A stretch of 38,898 nt of DNA from Lachnospiraceae bacterium. GTDB lineage: Bacteria > Bacillota > Clostridia > Lachnospirales > Lachnospiraceae. The translations under genes were made by a program, and so were the position numbers. Shown here in pieces: positions 8,637 through 17,001 of the stretch. A model generated the notes under the pieces. It searched no databases. It was not told where the DNA came from and saw only the letters and a list, made by a program, of their open reading frames with translations. Numbering within the stretch: position 1 is the first letter of the stretch; the number at the start of each line of letters is the position of its first letter. Location: the NCBI GenBank assembly GCA_024698705.1, contig JAILQX010000014.1, forward strand, positions 1 through 38,898, given 5' to 3'.

Positions 8637-9560
8637 ATGAGTGAATTGCACAGGATAATGATAAAAGATTTTCAGCAGCCTTTTTCCCAGCCGTACACCC
8701 GCGTCATGCAGGGTCCTGAGGAAATAGTCCAGTATGCCCCGAATTCTCACGTGAGGATCTGGTACAATACCGAGCCGTCTTCATTCGAAAATCATTATCA
8801 TAACTGTGTTGAGATCATATATATGTACGAAAATGACTGTACCGTCACATCACAGACCGATGTATATCAGCTAAAGACCGGTGATATCCTTATCATCCCG
8901 CCCTATAAGATGCATGAGGTGGTCAGCGCACATTCCTGCAGGCAGTTTATACTCCAGCTTGATATATCGGTATTATCCAATTTCGGTATATTCAATTCTC
9001 CCAAACTGTCGGTCACAGATATTTTACTATGCAATCAAGATGAATGTCCACAAATATATGAGACGATTTACAACAATCTTACGGATATGATAAATTCGTA
9101 TTTTGAAAATAAACCTCTCTGGGAAATAGAAACCTACTCTCATTACCTTCAGATCCTTGTAACAACGGGCAGATTCTCTTCGTTGACCAGTGTAGTCAAT
9201 GCCGATGATATCTCTCCGGGTACGCGTGAACACTATGATAAATTCTCCGAACTGTTGCAGTTTGTGGAGAATAATTATTCCGAACAGCTGACTCTGGATT
9301 TCGTATCAAGCCACGTCGGGTTTTCAAAATATCATTTTATAAGATTGTTCAAGGAATACACCGGTACCACGTTTTACGACTATCTCACCCACAAGCGTAT
9401 ACAGCACGCAAAGGAATTACTTTCCGGAGATATGGGTATCACAGAAATCTCATTTACATGCGGTTTCAATAACCAGACCTCGTTCTGTCGTACCTTTAAG
9501 AAGATATGCGGCTGTCCTCCCACAGAGTACCGCCAGCGCATGAAAGAGAAAGATCGTTAA
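8637..9560 (+). CDS. AraC-family transcriptional regulator
   Basis: Sugar-responsive DNA-binding protein of 307 residues. The N-terminal part is cupin-like (HYHNCVEIIYM, then a GDILIIPP turn and HEV), the usual ligand-binding domain. The last 95 residues hold the double helix-turn-helix, including VGFSKYHFIRLFKEYTG, ITEISFTCGF and SFCRTFKKICG. I chose the ATG at 8637 because GAAGGA lies about 8 bases upstream and the family similarity begins here; a TTG at 8604 is in frame but lacks a ribosome site. The gene lies between the GH3 gene (divergent) and the importer genes (convergent), so it most likely activates them in response to a pentose or oligosaccharide. Confidence 0.93.
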   Translation: MSELHRIMIKDFQQPFSQPYTRVMQGPEEIVQYAPNSHVRIWYNTEPSSFENHYHNCVEIIYMYENDCTVTSQTDVYQLKTGDILIIPPYKMHEVVSAHSCRQFILQLDISVLSNFGIFNSPKLSVTDILLCNQDECPQIYETIYNNLTDMINSYFENKPLWEIETYSHYLQILVTTGRFSSLTSVVNADDISPGTREHYDKFSELLQFVENNYSEQLTLDFVSSHVGFSKYHFIRLFKEYTGTTFYDYLTHKRIQHAKELLSGDMGITEISFTCGFNNQTSFCRTFKKICGCPPTEYRQRMKEKDR

Positions 9561-9572
9561 AATCCGGCCACT

Positions 9573-9604
9573 AAAAAAGCGCCTCCGCAAGGAAGCGCTT
9601 TTTT
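9573..9604. terminator. Bidirectional terminator between regulator and ABC permease
   Basis: AAAAAAGCGC and GCGCTTTTTT form a long stem that continues past one C/A mismatch to TCC/GGA closed by a GCAA tetraloop. The A and T runs let it serve both convergent genes. Confidence 0.92.
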
Positions 9605-9638
9605 GATGTTGATATCTGCCGAAGCAGACATCCGGGAA

Positions 9639-10481
9639 TTAACCCTTTACCGAACCAAGAGCAACACCGGCAACGATGTATTTTGCCAGGAACAAATATA
9701 CAACGATAAGCGGTAATACTGTCAGTGACAATCCAAGATAAACTGCACCGAACTCGGTTCTGTAGATATCACCCTTTAACAATGAAACCATGATAGGCAT
9801 CGTATACTTCTTAGCATCTGTCAAAAGTACCAGAGGAGTAAACAGGTTATTCCAAGATGATACAAATGAGAAGATTGCCTGTGTAGCGATAGCCGGCTTC
9901 ATGATAGGAAGTGCTATCTTGTTAAATGTATAGAATTCCTTTGCACCGTCTATACGAGCAGCCTGTACGATCTCGATCGGAAGCGAAGGGATCATGTACT
10001 GTCTCATAAAGAATACCATTGAAGGGTTGGCAAGTGCTGGAACGATGAGCATGATCAAATGGTTGGTCATTCCGATCCTGTAAACCATCTGATAGAAACC
10101 GATCATAGTAACCTGGGCAGGGATCATCATAACTGCCATAACGAAACTGAAGAACGGCTTTCTGAGTTTCCAATCATATACAACAACAGCGTAAGCTGTA
10201 AGTGTTGAGAAATATGTTCCCAAAAGTGTTGCACATGTTGAAATGATAACTGAGTTCTTAAAACCTGTAAGAGCGTTGAAACTCTTTCCCGTAAATATAG
10301 CATAGTTCTTAAGCAAGTGAGTAGACGGGATAAATGATACAGCATGCTGCTGGATCTGTGTTGTACTTCTTGTAGCATTAACAAACATTATCCAGAAAGG
10401 AACAATACTAAGAGCTGCTAAGATAATACATATAAAGTATATAAAGATTTTGATAATCTTGGTTTCTTTATTATCAAGCAT
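9639..10481 (-). CDS. CUT1 sugar ABC transporter permease (MalG/AraQ type)
   Basis: Second membrane subunit of a carbohydrate ABC importer, 280 residues with six predicted helices. The cytoplasmic EAA loop that docks the ATPase is clear: EIVQAARIDGAKEFYTFNKI followed by PIMKP. The gene starts 3 bases after the stop of the partner permease, so they are translated together. It is the last gene of the importer unit and ends at the shared hairpin at 9573-9604. No ATP-binding subunit is present in the cluster. Confidence 0.95.
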   Translation of the reverse strand: MLDNKETKIIKIFIYFICIILAALSIVPFWIMFVNATRSTTQIQQHAVSFIPSTHLLKNYAIFTGKSFNALTGFKNSVIISTCATLLGTYFSTLTAYAVVVYDWKLRKPFFSFVMAVMMIPAQVTMIGFYQMVYRIGMTNHLIMLIVPALANPSMVFFMRQYMIPSLPIEIVQAARIDGAKEFYTFNKIALPIMKPAIATQAIFSFVSSWNNLFTPLVLLTDAKKYTMPIMVSLLKGDIYRTEFGAVYLGLSLTVLPLIVVYLFLAKYIVAGVALGSVKG

Positions 10482-10484
10482 GTC

Positions 10485-11489
10485 TTATACCCCCTTTCCG
10501 TTCAGCAATGCTTCAGCTTTAGCTTCAGCAAGACGCATCTTTTCCTGTTTTTTAACAAGCTTACGAAGCTGTGCTTCGTCCTTGTCACGCAACAAGTAGA
10601 ACAGTATCGCAGAAAGTATAACTATAAGTACAAACATCATCATACTTGCAGCACCTGCTCTGTTGTACAAATAACTTCCACTGAATGCCTGATCGTAAAT
10701 GAACACGCTGGTAGTCTTAGTTGCATTATCCGGACCTGAGTTGTTAACCAACAATGCAGGAATATCAAACATATTCAAACCACCGATAAGTGATGTAACA
10801 AGAATGAACAACATAACGGTCTTGATATTCGGTAATGTGATCTTGAAGAAAGTCTGTGTACGGTTTGCACCATCCACTTCAGCAGATTCAAATATTTCAG
10901 GACTAATACCGTTAACACCGGCAATAATATTGATTGATGTATATCCGTACCACATCCATGTCTGGATAAAAACAACAACGCCCTGAGCTATACTCTTACT
11001 ACGCATGAATTCATAAGGCTGATCAACGAATCCGAATTTGACAGCGAGGTCATTCATGGGACCCATCGGATAACCAAAGAATGCTGCGAATAAGATAGCA
11101 ACTGTTGCAGCTGTGATAATATTCGGCATATAGAAAATAACCTTAAAGAAACCTTCGCCCTGAATCTTTGATCTCTTATCCGTAAACCATGAGGTTATAA
11201 GAAGGGCTATAAGTATCTGAGGTATAAAGTTGCATACCCAGATCTTGATCGTATTTGTAAATGATACTCTGAATGTACCATTTGATAAAACGTTCTTGAA
11301 ATTTGCAAAAGGATCATCTTTAAGGAAGTGCATAGTTGTATTTCCCAATCCTTTAAGATCTGTAAAGCCTACAGCGGCCGTATAGAATATCGGGTAGAGG
11401 GAAAATATCAGAAATACTACTACAAAGGGTATACAGAAGATATAACCAAACTTTGAGTATTTCGAATTGATATTATTCTTATTCTTCAT
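10485..11489 (-). CDS. CUT1 sugar ABC transporter permease (MalF/UgpA type)
   Basis: First membrane subunit of the importer, 334 residues. It has an N-terminal helix, the usual six-helix core and the EAA loop EIFESAEVDGANRTQTFFKI followed by LPNIK. The last 40 residues form a charged, probably coiled cytoplasmic tail (KDEAQLRKLVKKQEKMRLAEAK), somewhat longer than usual. It is separated from the solute-binding protein gene by 100 bases containing a hairpin that probably lowers transcription into the permeases. Confidence 0.95.
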   Translation of the reverse strand: MKNKNNINSKYSKFGYIFCIPFVVVFLIFSLYPIFYTAAVGFTDLKGLGNTTMHFLKDDPFANFKNVLSNGTFRVSFTNTIKIWVCNFIPQILIALLITSWFTDKRSKIQGEGFFKVIFYMPNIITAATVAILFAAFFGYPMGPMNDLAVKFGFVDQPYEFMRSKSIAQGVVVFIQTWMWYGYTSINIIAGVNGISPEIFESAEVDGANRTQTFFKITLPNIKTVMLFILVTSLIGGLNMFDIPALLVNNSGPDNATKTTSVFIYDQAFSGSYLYNRAGAASMMMFVLIVILSAILFYLLRDKDEAQLRKLVKKQEKMRLAEAKAEALLNGKGV

Positions 11490-11522
11490 ATTTACTAATC
11501 CCCGTAAGATAAAGATAATAAT

Positions 11523-11555
11523 AAAAAATGAGGCGGACGGCTAGCCATCCGCCTC
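11523..11555 (-). terminator. Intra-operon attenuating hairpin
   Basis: On the minus strand GAGGCGGA/TCCGCCTC form a perfect 8-bp GC-rich stem around a loop that includes GGCTAGCC, followed by a T-rich run. It lies between the abundant binding protein gene and the permease genes, where partial termination commonly sets the protein ratio. Confidence 0.75.
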
Positions 11556-11589
11556 AAAAAGGTTTTAACCAACGTTAAATCGAATCAGA

Positions 11590-13026
11590 TTATTCTACTG
11601 TAACGTCAAGGTTATCAGCAACGTTCTGCTTAAAGTCAGCAATTGCCTGCTCTTTTGTCTTGTTGCCAGCTGTGTACTCACGAACCTGCTCTCTCCAGAA
11701 ACCGTTGATTGTTTCATCGTACTGAGTAAGGTTTGTTCCGTTTGCATACTGGTTAGCAGGAACGAATACTTCGAACATATCCTGGCCACCGAGGAAGTCA
11801 AGAGTACCATTAGACATACCCATAACTGTACCTGAGCCTACGCAGTCCTTTGTTCCGCCTTCGCCATTGAATGTTCCGTTAGCCCACATATACTGAAGAC
11901 CGTTCTCTGTGCAGTCAAGTGTTACCCACTCGATGATCTGCTTAACAGCGTCCTTCTTCTCTGTGTTCTTGTTAGCAAGGAGCCATGTACCACCCCAGAA
12001 GAAACCGATCGGAGGTGCACAAACTGCCCAATCGCCATATGTGCCTTCGCCAACCTTTTCACCACCGCAGTTAGGAGCGAGTGTGTAGTTGATCAACCAT
12101 GCAGGACCGAAGAAACCAAGGATACCCTGAGCGCCTTCACCCTTCATGTCTGCGAACCAAGCATCTGACCAGTCCTGAGTATCATTGTGGTAACCCTTAT
12201 CCTTGAGTTCCTTAGAAAGATCTAAGAAGTTCTCTCTCTTAGGATCGATTGTAAGCTTGCCATCAACGATCCAGCCCTTATCTGAGCTGTTCTCTACTGC
12301 GTGCCAGATATCACCGTCACCAGAAACGATACCATAGCCTTTAGCCTTTAATTCAGCTGCAGCTTCGAAGAACTTATCCCATGAGTTTGAACCAGAACCG
12401 ATCTTCTCACCTACTGTAGCCGGATCATCTGTTCCCCAAACGTCCTTAGCGATTGAACGACGATAAATGAAAGCGCCGCCTGTTGCCTGGTAACCAAGAC
12501 CAACCAACTTGCCATCAGGGTTTGTTCCTATATCGATTGTGTACTGTGCGATGTCTGCTGCCTTTGTAGCTGCTGCTACGTCGATACCAAGATCTTCATA
12601 AGGCATAGCGAACTGATAAGCATCACCCTGAGAATACTTAAGGATGAAAGCTGCCTCAGCTGCGTAGATATCAGGAGCGTCTGCACCACCGGCTGCTAAA
12701 GCCTGGTCAAGAGCGGGCTGATATGCACCATCTGTTGTAGCGATGATTGTTTCCTTCATTGTGAAACCACAATCCGGATGTGTGTCAATGTACTTCTTTA
12801 CCATGTTAGGAACTTCGTCTGTGAATGCCCAAACATTAAGTACTACGTCACCTGCAGGAGCTGCGGGTTCGTCGCCGCCATCATCTGTTGTAGCGGGTTC
12901 ATCAGCGGGCTTATCAGTTTCAACCTGAGCGTCGCCGCTGTTGTCTGCCGGTGTGCTGCTGTTACAGCCAACCAACATGCCTGCGATCATGCATACGCAT
13001 AATGCAGAAGCGATTAACTTCTTCAT
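11590..13026 (-). CDS. Sugar-binding lipoprotein of the CUT1 importer
   Basis: Extracellular solute-binding protein (family 1), 478 residues. The lipoprotein signal ends in LVGC with C21 as the lipidation site. A 35-residue low-complexity linker rich in Asp, Pro, Glu and Thr follows, then the binding domain with its many Trp and Tyr residues. It captures an oligosaccharide outside the cell and delivers it to the two permeases encoded next. The ribosome site AGGAGG lies 8 bases before the ATG. Its own promoter, about 80 bases upstream, overlaps a direct-repeat operator. Xylo-oligosaccharide is the likely ligand from context. Confidence 0.95.
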   Translation of the reverse strand: MKKLIASALCVCMIAGMLVGCNSSTPADNSGDAQVETDKPADEPATTDDGGDEPAAPAGDVVLNVWAFTDEVPNMVKKYIDTHPDCGFTMKETIIATTDGAYQPALDQALAAGGADAPDIYAAEAAFILKYSQGDAYQFAMPYEDLGIDVAAATKAADIAQYTIDIGTNPDGKLVGLGYQATGGAFIYRRSIAKDVWGTDDPATVGEKIGSGSNSWDKFFEAAAELKAKGYGIVSGDGDIWHAVENSSDKGWIVDGKLTIDPKRENFLDLSKELKDKGYHNDTQDWSDAWFADMKGEGAQGILGFFGPAWLINYTLAPNCGGEKVGEGTYGDWAVCAPPIGFFWGGTWLLANKNTEKKDAVKQIIEWVTLDCTENGLQYMWANGTFNGEGGTKDCVGSGTVMGMSNGTLDFLGGQDMFEVFVPANQYANGTNLTQYDETINGFWREQVREYTAGNKTKEQAIADFKQNVADNLDVTVE

Positions 13027-13109
13027 TGTTTTTTCCTCCTATATTAAATAATGAATTTGAAGTTTGTCCGCAAAGCGACAAGTATCGCAATGCTGACAAC
13101 TTTAATTAT

Positions 13110-13137
13110 ATTGTATTTGATGCAAATTGCTTTACAA
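13110..13137 (-). promoter_or_regulatory. Promoter of the sugar importer operon
   Basis: Minus strand TTGTAA (13137-13132), 16-bp spacer, TACAAT (13115-13110), giving a leader of about 77 bases. A TATAAT lies five bases further on but has no matching -35. The -35 box overlaps the promoter-proximal operator repeat, as in class II activation. Confidence 0.6.
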
Positions 13138-13168
13138 ATATTGCTTTTGGATATGCAAATATTGCTAC
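13135..13168. promoter_or_regulatory. Putative AraC operator of importer operon
   Basis: CAAATATTGCTTT (13135-13147) and CAAATATTGCTAC (13156-13168) match at 11 of 13 positions and start 21 bp apart, the same spacing as at 8523-8556. Weaker related strings, GCAAATTGC at 13122 and TGCAAAAATGC near 13172, flank them. Confidence 0.65.
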
Positions 13169-13256
13169 TGTTGCAAAAATGCTTAAGATTTTCTTAATTC
13201 ATTGTGCAAATTGTCAAAAGATACTCTGATGAGGAACGATTTTTATTATTCCTCAT

Positions 13257-13292
13257 AAAACGAAGCGGCATTTTAATAAAAAATACCGCTTC
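13257..13292 (-). terminator. Terminator after the pentose isomerase gene
   Basis: On the minus strand GAAGCGGTATTTT pairs with AAAATGCCGCTTC (one wobble) around a 5-nt loop, followed by GTTTTATG. A second hairpin, ATGAGGAA/TTCCTCAT at 13229-13256, follows. They separate the isomerase operon from the importer operon. Confidence 0.7.
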
Positions 13293-13330
13293 ATGGTTTT
13301 ACTTTTTACAGGCTACCTCTAATTTGCTTA

Positions 13331-14815
13331 TCAAGCGAAAGGATTCTCTGTCGGATAAGGCAGAGCTGCAGGCTGGTTGTAGTTGATATCCTCGATCGGT
13401 ACTCCTATGTACTTGAATACTTCGTAGAGTGCCTTTCCGTGATGACCGAATGTAACTGCGCCGTGGTGAGGATAATTCTTCTCTATAAGAACGTGACGGT
13501 AGAAACGTCCCATCTCCTTGATAGCGAATACACCGATTCCGCCGAATGATCTTGTTGCTACAGGAAGTACTTCTCCTTCTGCAAGGTAAGCTCTTATCTG
13601 TGCATCAGCTGTAGACTGAAGTCTGAAGAATGTGATATTGCCGGGAACGATGTCACCTTCAAGAGTTCCGTTTGTAACCTCGATAGGAAGGTTTCTGGCC
13701 ATGATCATCTGGTACTTCATCTCGTGGAATGCAAGCTTCTTAGAGCATGTATTTCCGCAATGGAATCCCATGAATGTATCTGTATGCTTGTAATCGAATT
13801 TGCCTTCGATAGATTCCTTGTACATATCCTTCGGTACTGAATTGTTGATATCAAGAAGAGTAACAATATCTTCTGATACACATGTTCCGATAAACTCTGA
13901 AAGACATCCGTAGATATCAACTTCGCAGGAAACCGGGATACCCATTCCCGTGAGACGGCTGTTTACGTAGCAGGGAACAAATCCGAACTGTGTCTGGAAT
14001 GCAGGCCAGCACTTTCCAGCTATAGCAACATACTCTCTGTATCCCTTGTGCTCCTCGATCCAGTCAAGAAGTGTAAGCTCATACTGAGCGAGCTTTGCAA
14101 GAACTTCAGGCTTCTTGTTGCCCTCGCCAAGCTCTTCTTCCATTTCCTTAACCTTTGCAGGTATTCTCTCGTCGCCGGCATGCTTGTTGAAAGCTTCGAA
14201 AAGGTCAAGTTCCGAATTCTCTTCGATCTCAACTCCAAGATTGTAAAGCTGCTTGATAGGAGCATTACAAGCAAGGAAATTAAGAGGTCTGGGACCGAAT
14301 GATATGATCTTAAGGTTGCTGAGACCTACGAGTGCTCTTGCAACAGGGATGAAATCGTTGATCATCTTTGCACAGTCGTCAGCATCACCTACAGGATACT
14401 CAGGGATATATGCACCAACGTTACGAAGCTTTAAGTTGTAACTTGCATTGAGCATACCGCAGTAAGCATCGCCTCTGCCGCCGCACAGATCGTTCTGTGT
14501 CTCTTCAGCTGCTGCGCAGAACATCTTGGGTCCGTCAAAGTGCTTAGCAAGGAGTGTCTCTGAGATCTCGGGACCGAAGTTACCAAGATATACACAAAGA
14601 GCGTTACAGCCGGCCTTCTTGATATCTTCAAGAGCCTGTACCATATGTATCTCGCTTTCAACGATACATACAGGGCACTCATAGATATCAGCTGCATCGT
14701 ATTTGGCCTTGTAGGCCTCAACAAGAGCCTTACGTCTGTTTACAGAGAGCGACTCAGGGAAGCAATCACGGCTAACCGCAACGATACCTAATTTAATCTT
14801 TGGAATGTTTTTCAT
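13331..14815 (-). CDS. L-fucose/L-arabinose isomerase family protein
   Basis: Predicted aldose-ketose isomerase of 494 residues belonging to the fucose/arabinose isomerase fold family. Recognisable parts are the N-terminal alpha/beta domain (CNALCVYLGNFGPE), the middle domain with KCWPAFQ and CEVDIYGC (candidate metal and substrate region), and the C-terminal barrel with MGFHCGNTC and HHGAVTFGHHG. It is not a standard XylA or AraA sequence. AGGAGGA lies 8 bases before the ATG. It is the last gene of an operon with xylulokinase and a DUF4867 protein, so its product should be the ketose that the kinase uses: D-xylulose if the substrate is xylose, or another pentulose. Substrate is uncertain. 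Confidence 0.85.
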   Translation of the reverse strand: MKNIPKIKLGIVAVSRDCFPESLSVNRRKALVEAYKAKYDAADIYECPVCIVESEIHMVQALEDIKKAGCNALCVYLGNFGPEISETLLAKHFDGPKMFCAAAEETQNDLCGGRGDAYCGMLNASYNLKLRNVGAYIPEYPVGDADDCAKMINDFIPVARALVGLSNLKIISFGPRPLNFLACNAPIKQLYNLGVEIEENSELDLFEAFNKHAGDERIPAKVKEMEEELGEGNKKPEVLAKLAQYELTLLDWIEEHKGYREYVAIAGKCWPAFQTQFGFVPCYVNSRLTGMGIPVSCEVDIYGCLSEFIGTCVSEDIVTLLDINNSVPKDMYKESIEGKFDYKHTDTFMGFHCGNTCSKKLAFHEMKYQMIMARNLPIEVTNGTLEGDIVPGNITFFRLQSTADAQIRAYLAEGEVLPVATRSFGGIGVFAIKEMGRFYRHVLIEKNYPHHGAVTFGHHGKALYEVFKYIGVPIEDINYNQPAALPYPTENPFA

Positions 14816-14828
14816 GTTTGAATTCCTC

Positions 14829-15407
14829 CTATAATGTGATTTCTTTATTCAATGGTATGAGCCATTTATTTTTTGCTGTTAAAAGATCGTCTTCTCCGCC
14901 TGCATGCTTGTTGTCAAGTTCAAAGTTTGTGAATCTCGGAAGTACGATACCTACCTTGAAGCCTGCACCGTCCACTCCGCATGGTGCATAGTGAAGAGTT
15001 GTGGCATAAACCTCAACAGCTGTTCCTGCGGGAACAAAGAATGCCTCGAGCTTATCCGCATCAACTTTTCTTCCCCCTTCGATAAGTTCCTGCTGGCTGC
15101 CGATGATAAGGATCGCGTCGGTTGCCGCTACATTGATCTCAGAATCTCTATGGTATTCTGCAAGGCTCATAGAACTGTTATGTCCGTTGCAGTAACCAAT
15201 CTGGATAGGCATCTCACCGTAGGTCTTAACCTTGAGTTCCTCAAATACGCTTGTTGCTTCCAGAGCCTCTATACTTGGTTCATATGCAACATCATCAGGA
15301 AGCGGTGTGCACTCATTGATCGCTGCCACAAGGGGAGCAAAATCAACATTTGTTACGACCTTTCCGTATTTTGAAAAAGCCGCATCGTTTACATTTTGAA
15401 TCTTCAT
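14829..15407 (-). CDS. DUF4867 family cupin-like protein
   Basis: Protein of 192 residues that I assign to DUF4867, a family of Firmicutes proteins often beside sugar isomerases (from memory). It looks like a cupin/ureidoglycolate-lyase-type beta barrel: HRDSEINVAATDAILIIGS, FFVPAGTAVEV and TLHYAPCGV alternate strands and conserved His and Asp residues. No catalytic function is established. Its place between isomerase and kinase, with 13 and 24 base gaps and its own AGGAGG site, suggests a mutarotase, epimerase or sugar-lyase role (inference). Confidence 0.75.
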   Translation of the reverse strand: MKIQNVNDAAFSKYGKVVTNVDFAPLVAAINECTPLPDDVAYEPSIEALEATSVFEELKVKTYGEMPIQIGYCNGHNSSMSLAEYHRDSEINVAATDAILIIGSQQELIEGGRKVDADKLEAFFVPAGTAVEVYATTLHYAPCGVDGAGFKVGIVLPRFTNFELDNKHAGGEDDLLTAKNKWLIPLNKEITL

Positions 15408-15431
15408 GCTTTCCTCCTAGTTTAAAAATTT

Positions 15432-16895
15432 TTATGCATTGAATACAGGCTTAAGTGCCGGATATATTCTCTTGAATTCCTGATATCTTGCTTCGTACTT
15501 AGCTACAAGCTCGGCATCGGGCTCAACGGTATCTACTATTTTAACAATAGCATCGGCTGCTGCCTGAACGCTTGCATACTCTCCGTTTGCAACCGCTGCG
15601 AGCATTGCGCCTCCGAGTGCCGGGCCTTCCTCACTTTCGATCACGTCGATCTTGATGTTGAGTACATTAGCCACGATCTTTTTCCACAGAGGACTCTTTG
15701 CTCCGCCGCCGCATATCTTGCTTCTCTTGATATCAACACCCAGGCTTCTTGCTACCTCGAACGAATCCCTGAGTGCAAATGCAACACCTTCAAGCACTGC
15801 CTGTGTCATGTCTGCTCTTGTTGAATCCATCGTAAGTCCGGTAAATGTAGCTCTTGCAAGCGGATCGTTGATAGGTGAACGCTCTCCCATGAGATAAGGA
15901 AGGAAAAATACATGATTCTCACCGAGCTTTGTTATGCCCTTCTGCTCACCCGCATAATCCTGTGTGCCGATTATATCATCCATCCACCACTTGTTGCAGC
16001 TTGCAGCGCTGAGCATACATCCCATGAGATGATATGTTCCGTCTGCATGTGCAAATGAATGAAGTGCATTGTTGCTGTCAACGCCGAACTTCTTTGATGA
16101 GATGAATATCGTTCCGCTCGTTCCGAGGGAAATATTGCAGGCTCCGTCACCGACTGTTCCTGTTCCGACTGCCGCAGCTGCATTGTCACCTGCACCGGCT
16201 ACTATCTTACAATCCTTTGAAATACCGAGTTCTTCGGCTATCCCGGGAAGGATATTGCCAACCGTTTCGTAGCTTTCGTAGATCTTTGCAAGCTGCTCTT
16301 CCTTTACGGAACAGATCTCGCACATTTCCTTTGACCATGTTCTGTTCTTTACGTCAAACAGAAGCATTCCAGAAGCGTCGCTCACATCAGTACAATGTAC
16401 GCCCGAAAGCTTATATGCTATATAGTCCTTGGGAAGCATGATCTTGGCGATCCTTGCGAAGTTGTCAGGCTCATTGGCCTTTACCCACAGGATCTTCGGT
16501 GCCGTAAATCCGGCAAATGCGATATTGGCCGTATACTCCGAAAGTTTGTCCTTGCCTATGACATTGTTCAGATATTCACATTCCTTTGTGGTCCTTCCAT
16601 CATTCCAGAGGATCGCGGGACGTATGACATTATCATCCTTATCAAGGATAACAAGGCCGTGCATCTGTCCGCCGAAGCTTATGCCTGCAACCTTGCTGCC
16701 GTCAATGCCGGATATCAGTTCTTTGATACCTGCCATGACCTGTGTGTTCCAATCCTCGGGATTCTGTTCAGACCAGCCCGGCTTCGGAAAGCTTAACGGA
16801 TACTCCTTGGAAACGATGTTCTTTATGGAACCATCCCCTTCCATAAGCAATAATTTCACTGCCGAAGTTCCTAAATCAACACCAATGTAATACAT
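15432..16895 (-). CDS. xylB: Xylulokinase (FGGY family)
   Basis: Sugar kinase of 487 residues phosphorylating a ketopentose, most likely D-xylulose to xylulose-5-phosphate for the pentose phosphate pathway. It has the phosphate loop YIGVDLGTSAVKLL at the N terminus, GQMHGLVILD and WNDGRT as in XylB, the catalytic Asp in DVSDASGMLLFD, and the C-terminal ATP motif GGGAKSPLWKKI and GGAMLAA. The frame is open for 44 more codons upstream, but the ATG at 16895 is preceded by GGGAGG 7 bases away and starts exactly at the family N terminus. First gene of the isomerase operon, with a promoter and operator 50-95 bases upstream. Confidence 0.95.
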   Translation of the reverse strand: MYYIGVDLGTSAVKLLLMEGDGSIKNIVSKEYPLSFPKPGWSEQNPEDWNTQVMAGIKELISGIDGSKVAGISFGGQMHGLVILDKDDNVIRPAILWNDGRTTKECEYLNNVIGKDKLSEYTANIAFAGFTAPKILWVKANEPDNFARIAKIMLPKDYIAYKLSGVHCTDVSDASGMLLFDVKNRTWSKEMCEICSVKEEQLAKIYESYETVGNILPGIAEELGISKDCKIVAGAGDNAAAAVGTGTVGDGACNISLGTSGTIFISSKKFGVDSNNALHSFAHADGTYHLMGCMLSAASCNKWWMDDIIGTQDYAGEQKGITKLGENHVFFLPYLMGERSPINDPLARATFTGLTMDSTRADMTQAVLEGVAFALRDSFEVARSLGVDIKRSKICGGGAKSPLWKKIVANVLNIKIDVIESEEGPALGGAMLAAVANGEYASVQAAADAIVKIVDTVEPDAELVAKYEARYQEFKRIYPALKPVFNA

Positions 16896-16944
16896 ATAAA
16901 CCTCCCATAACATGTAATATTTTTTCAAAAAATCCTGAAAATGT

Positions 16945-16956
16945 GTGCACGTGCAC
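16945..16956. promoter_or_regulatory. LacI-type operator at the xylB transcription start
   Basis: GTGCACGTGCAC is a perfect 12-bp palindrome centred on CG, the usual form of LacI-family operators. It begins about at the predicted +1 of the xylB promoter, where a bound repressor would block initiation. The LacI gene is encoded 300 bases away, divergently. Confidence 0.75.
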
Positions 16957-16962
16957 CCATAT

Positions 16963-16991
16963 ATCATATATCTTAAGGTCAAATCTTTCAA
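16963..16991 (-). promoter_or_regulatory. Promoter of xylB-DUF4867-isomerase operon
   Basis: Minus strand TTGAAA (16991-16986), 17-bp spacer, TATGAT (16968-16963). The predicted start at about 16956 leaves a 60-base leader with a clear ribosome site. Confidence 0.85.
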
Positions 16992-17001
16992 GTAATTTAA
17001 G

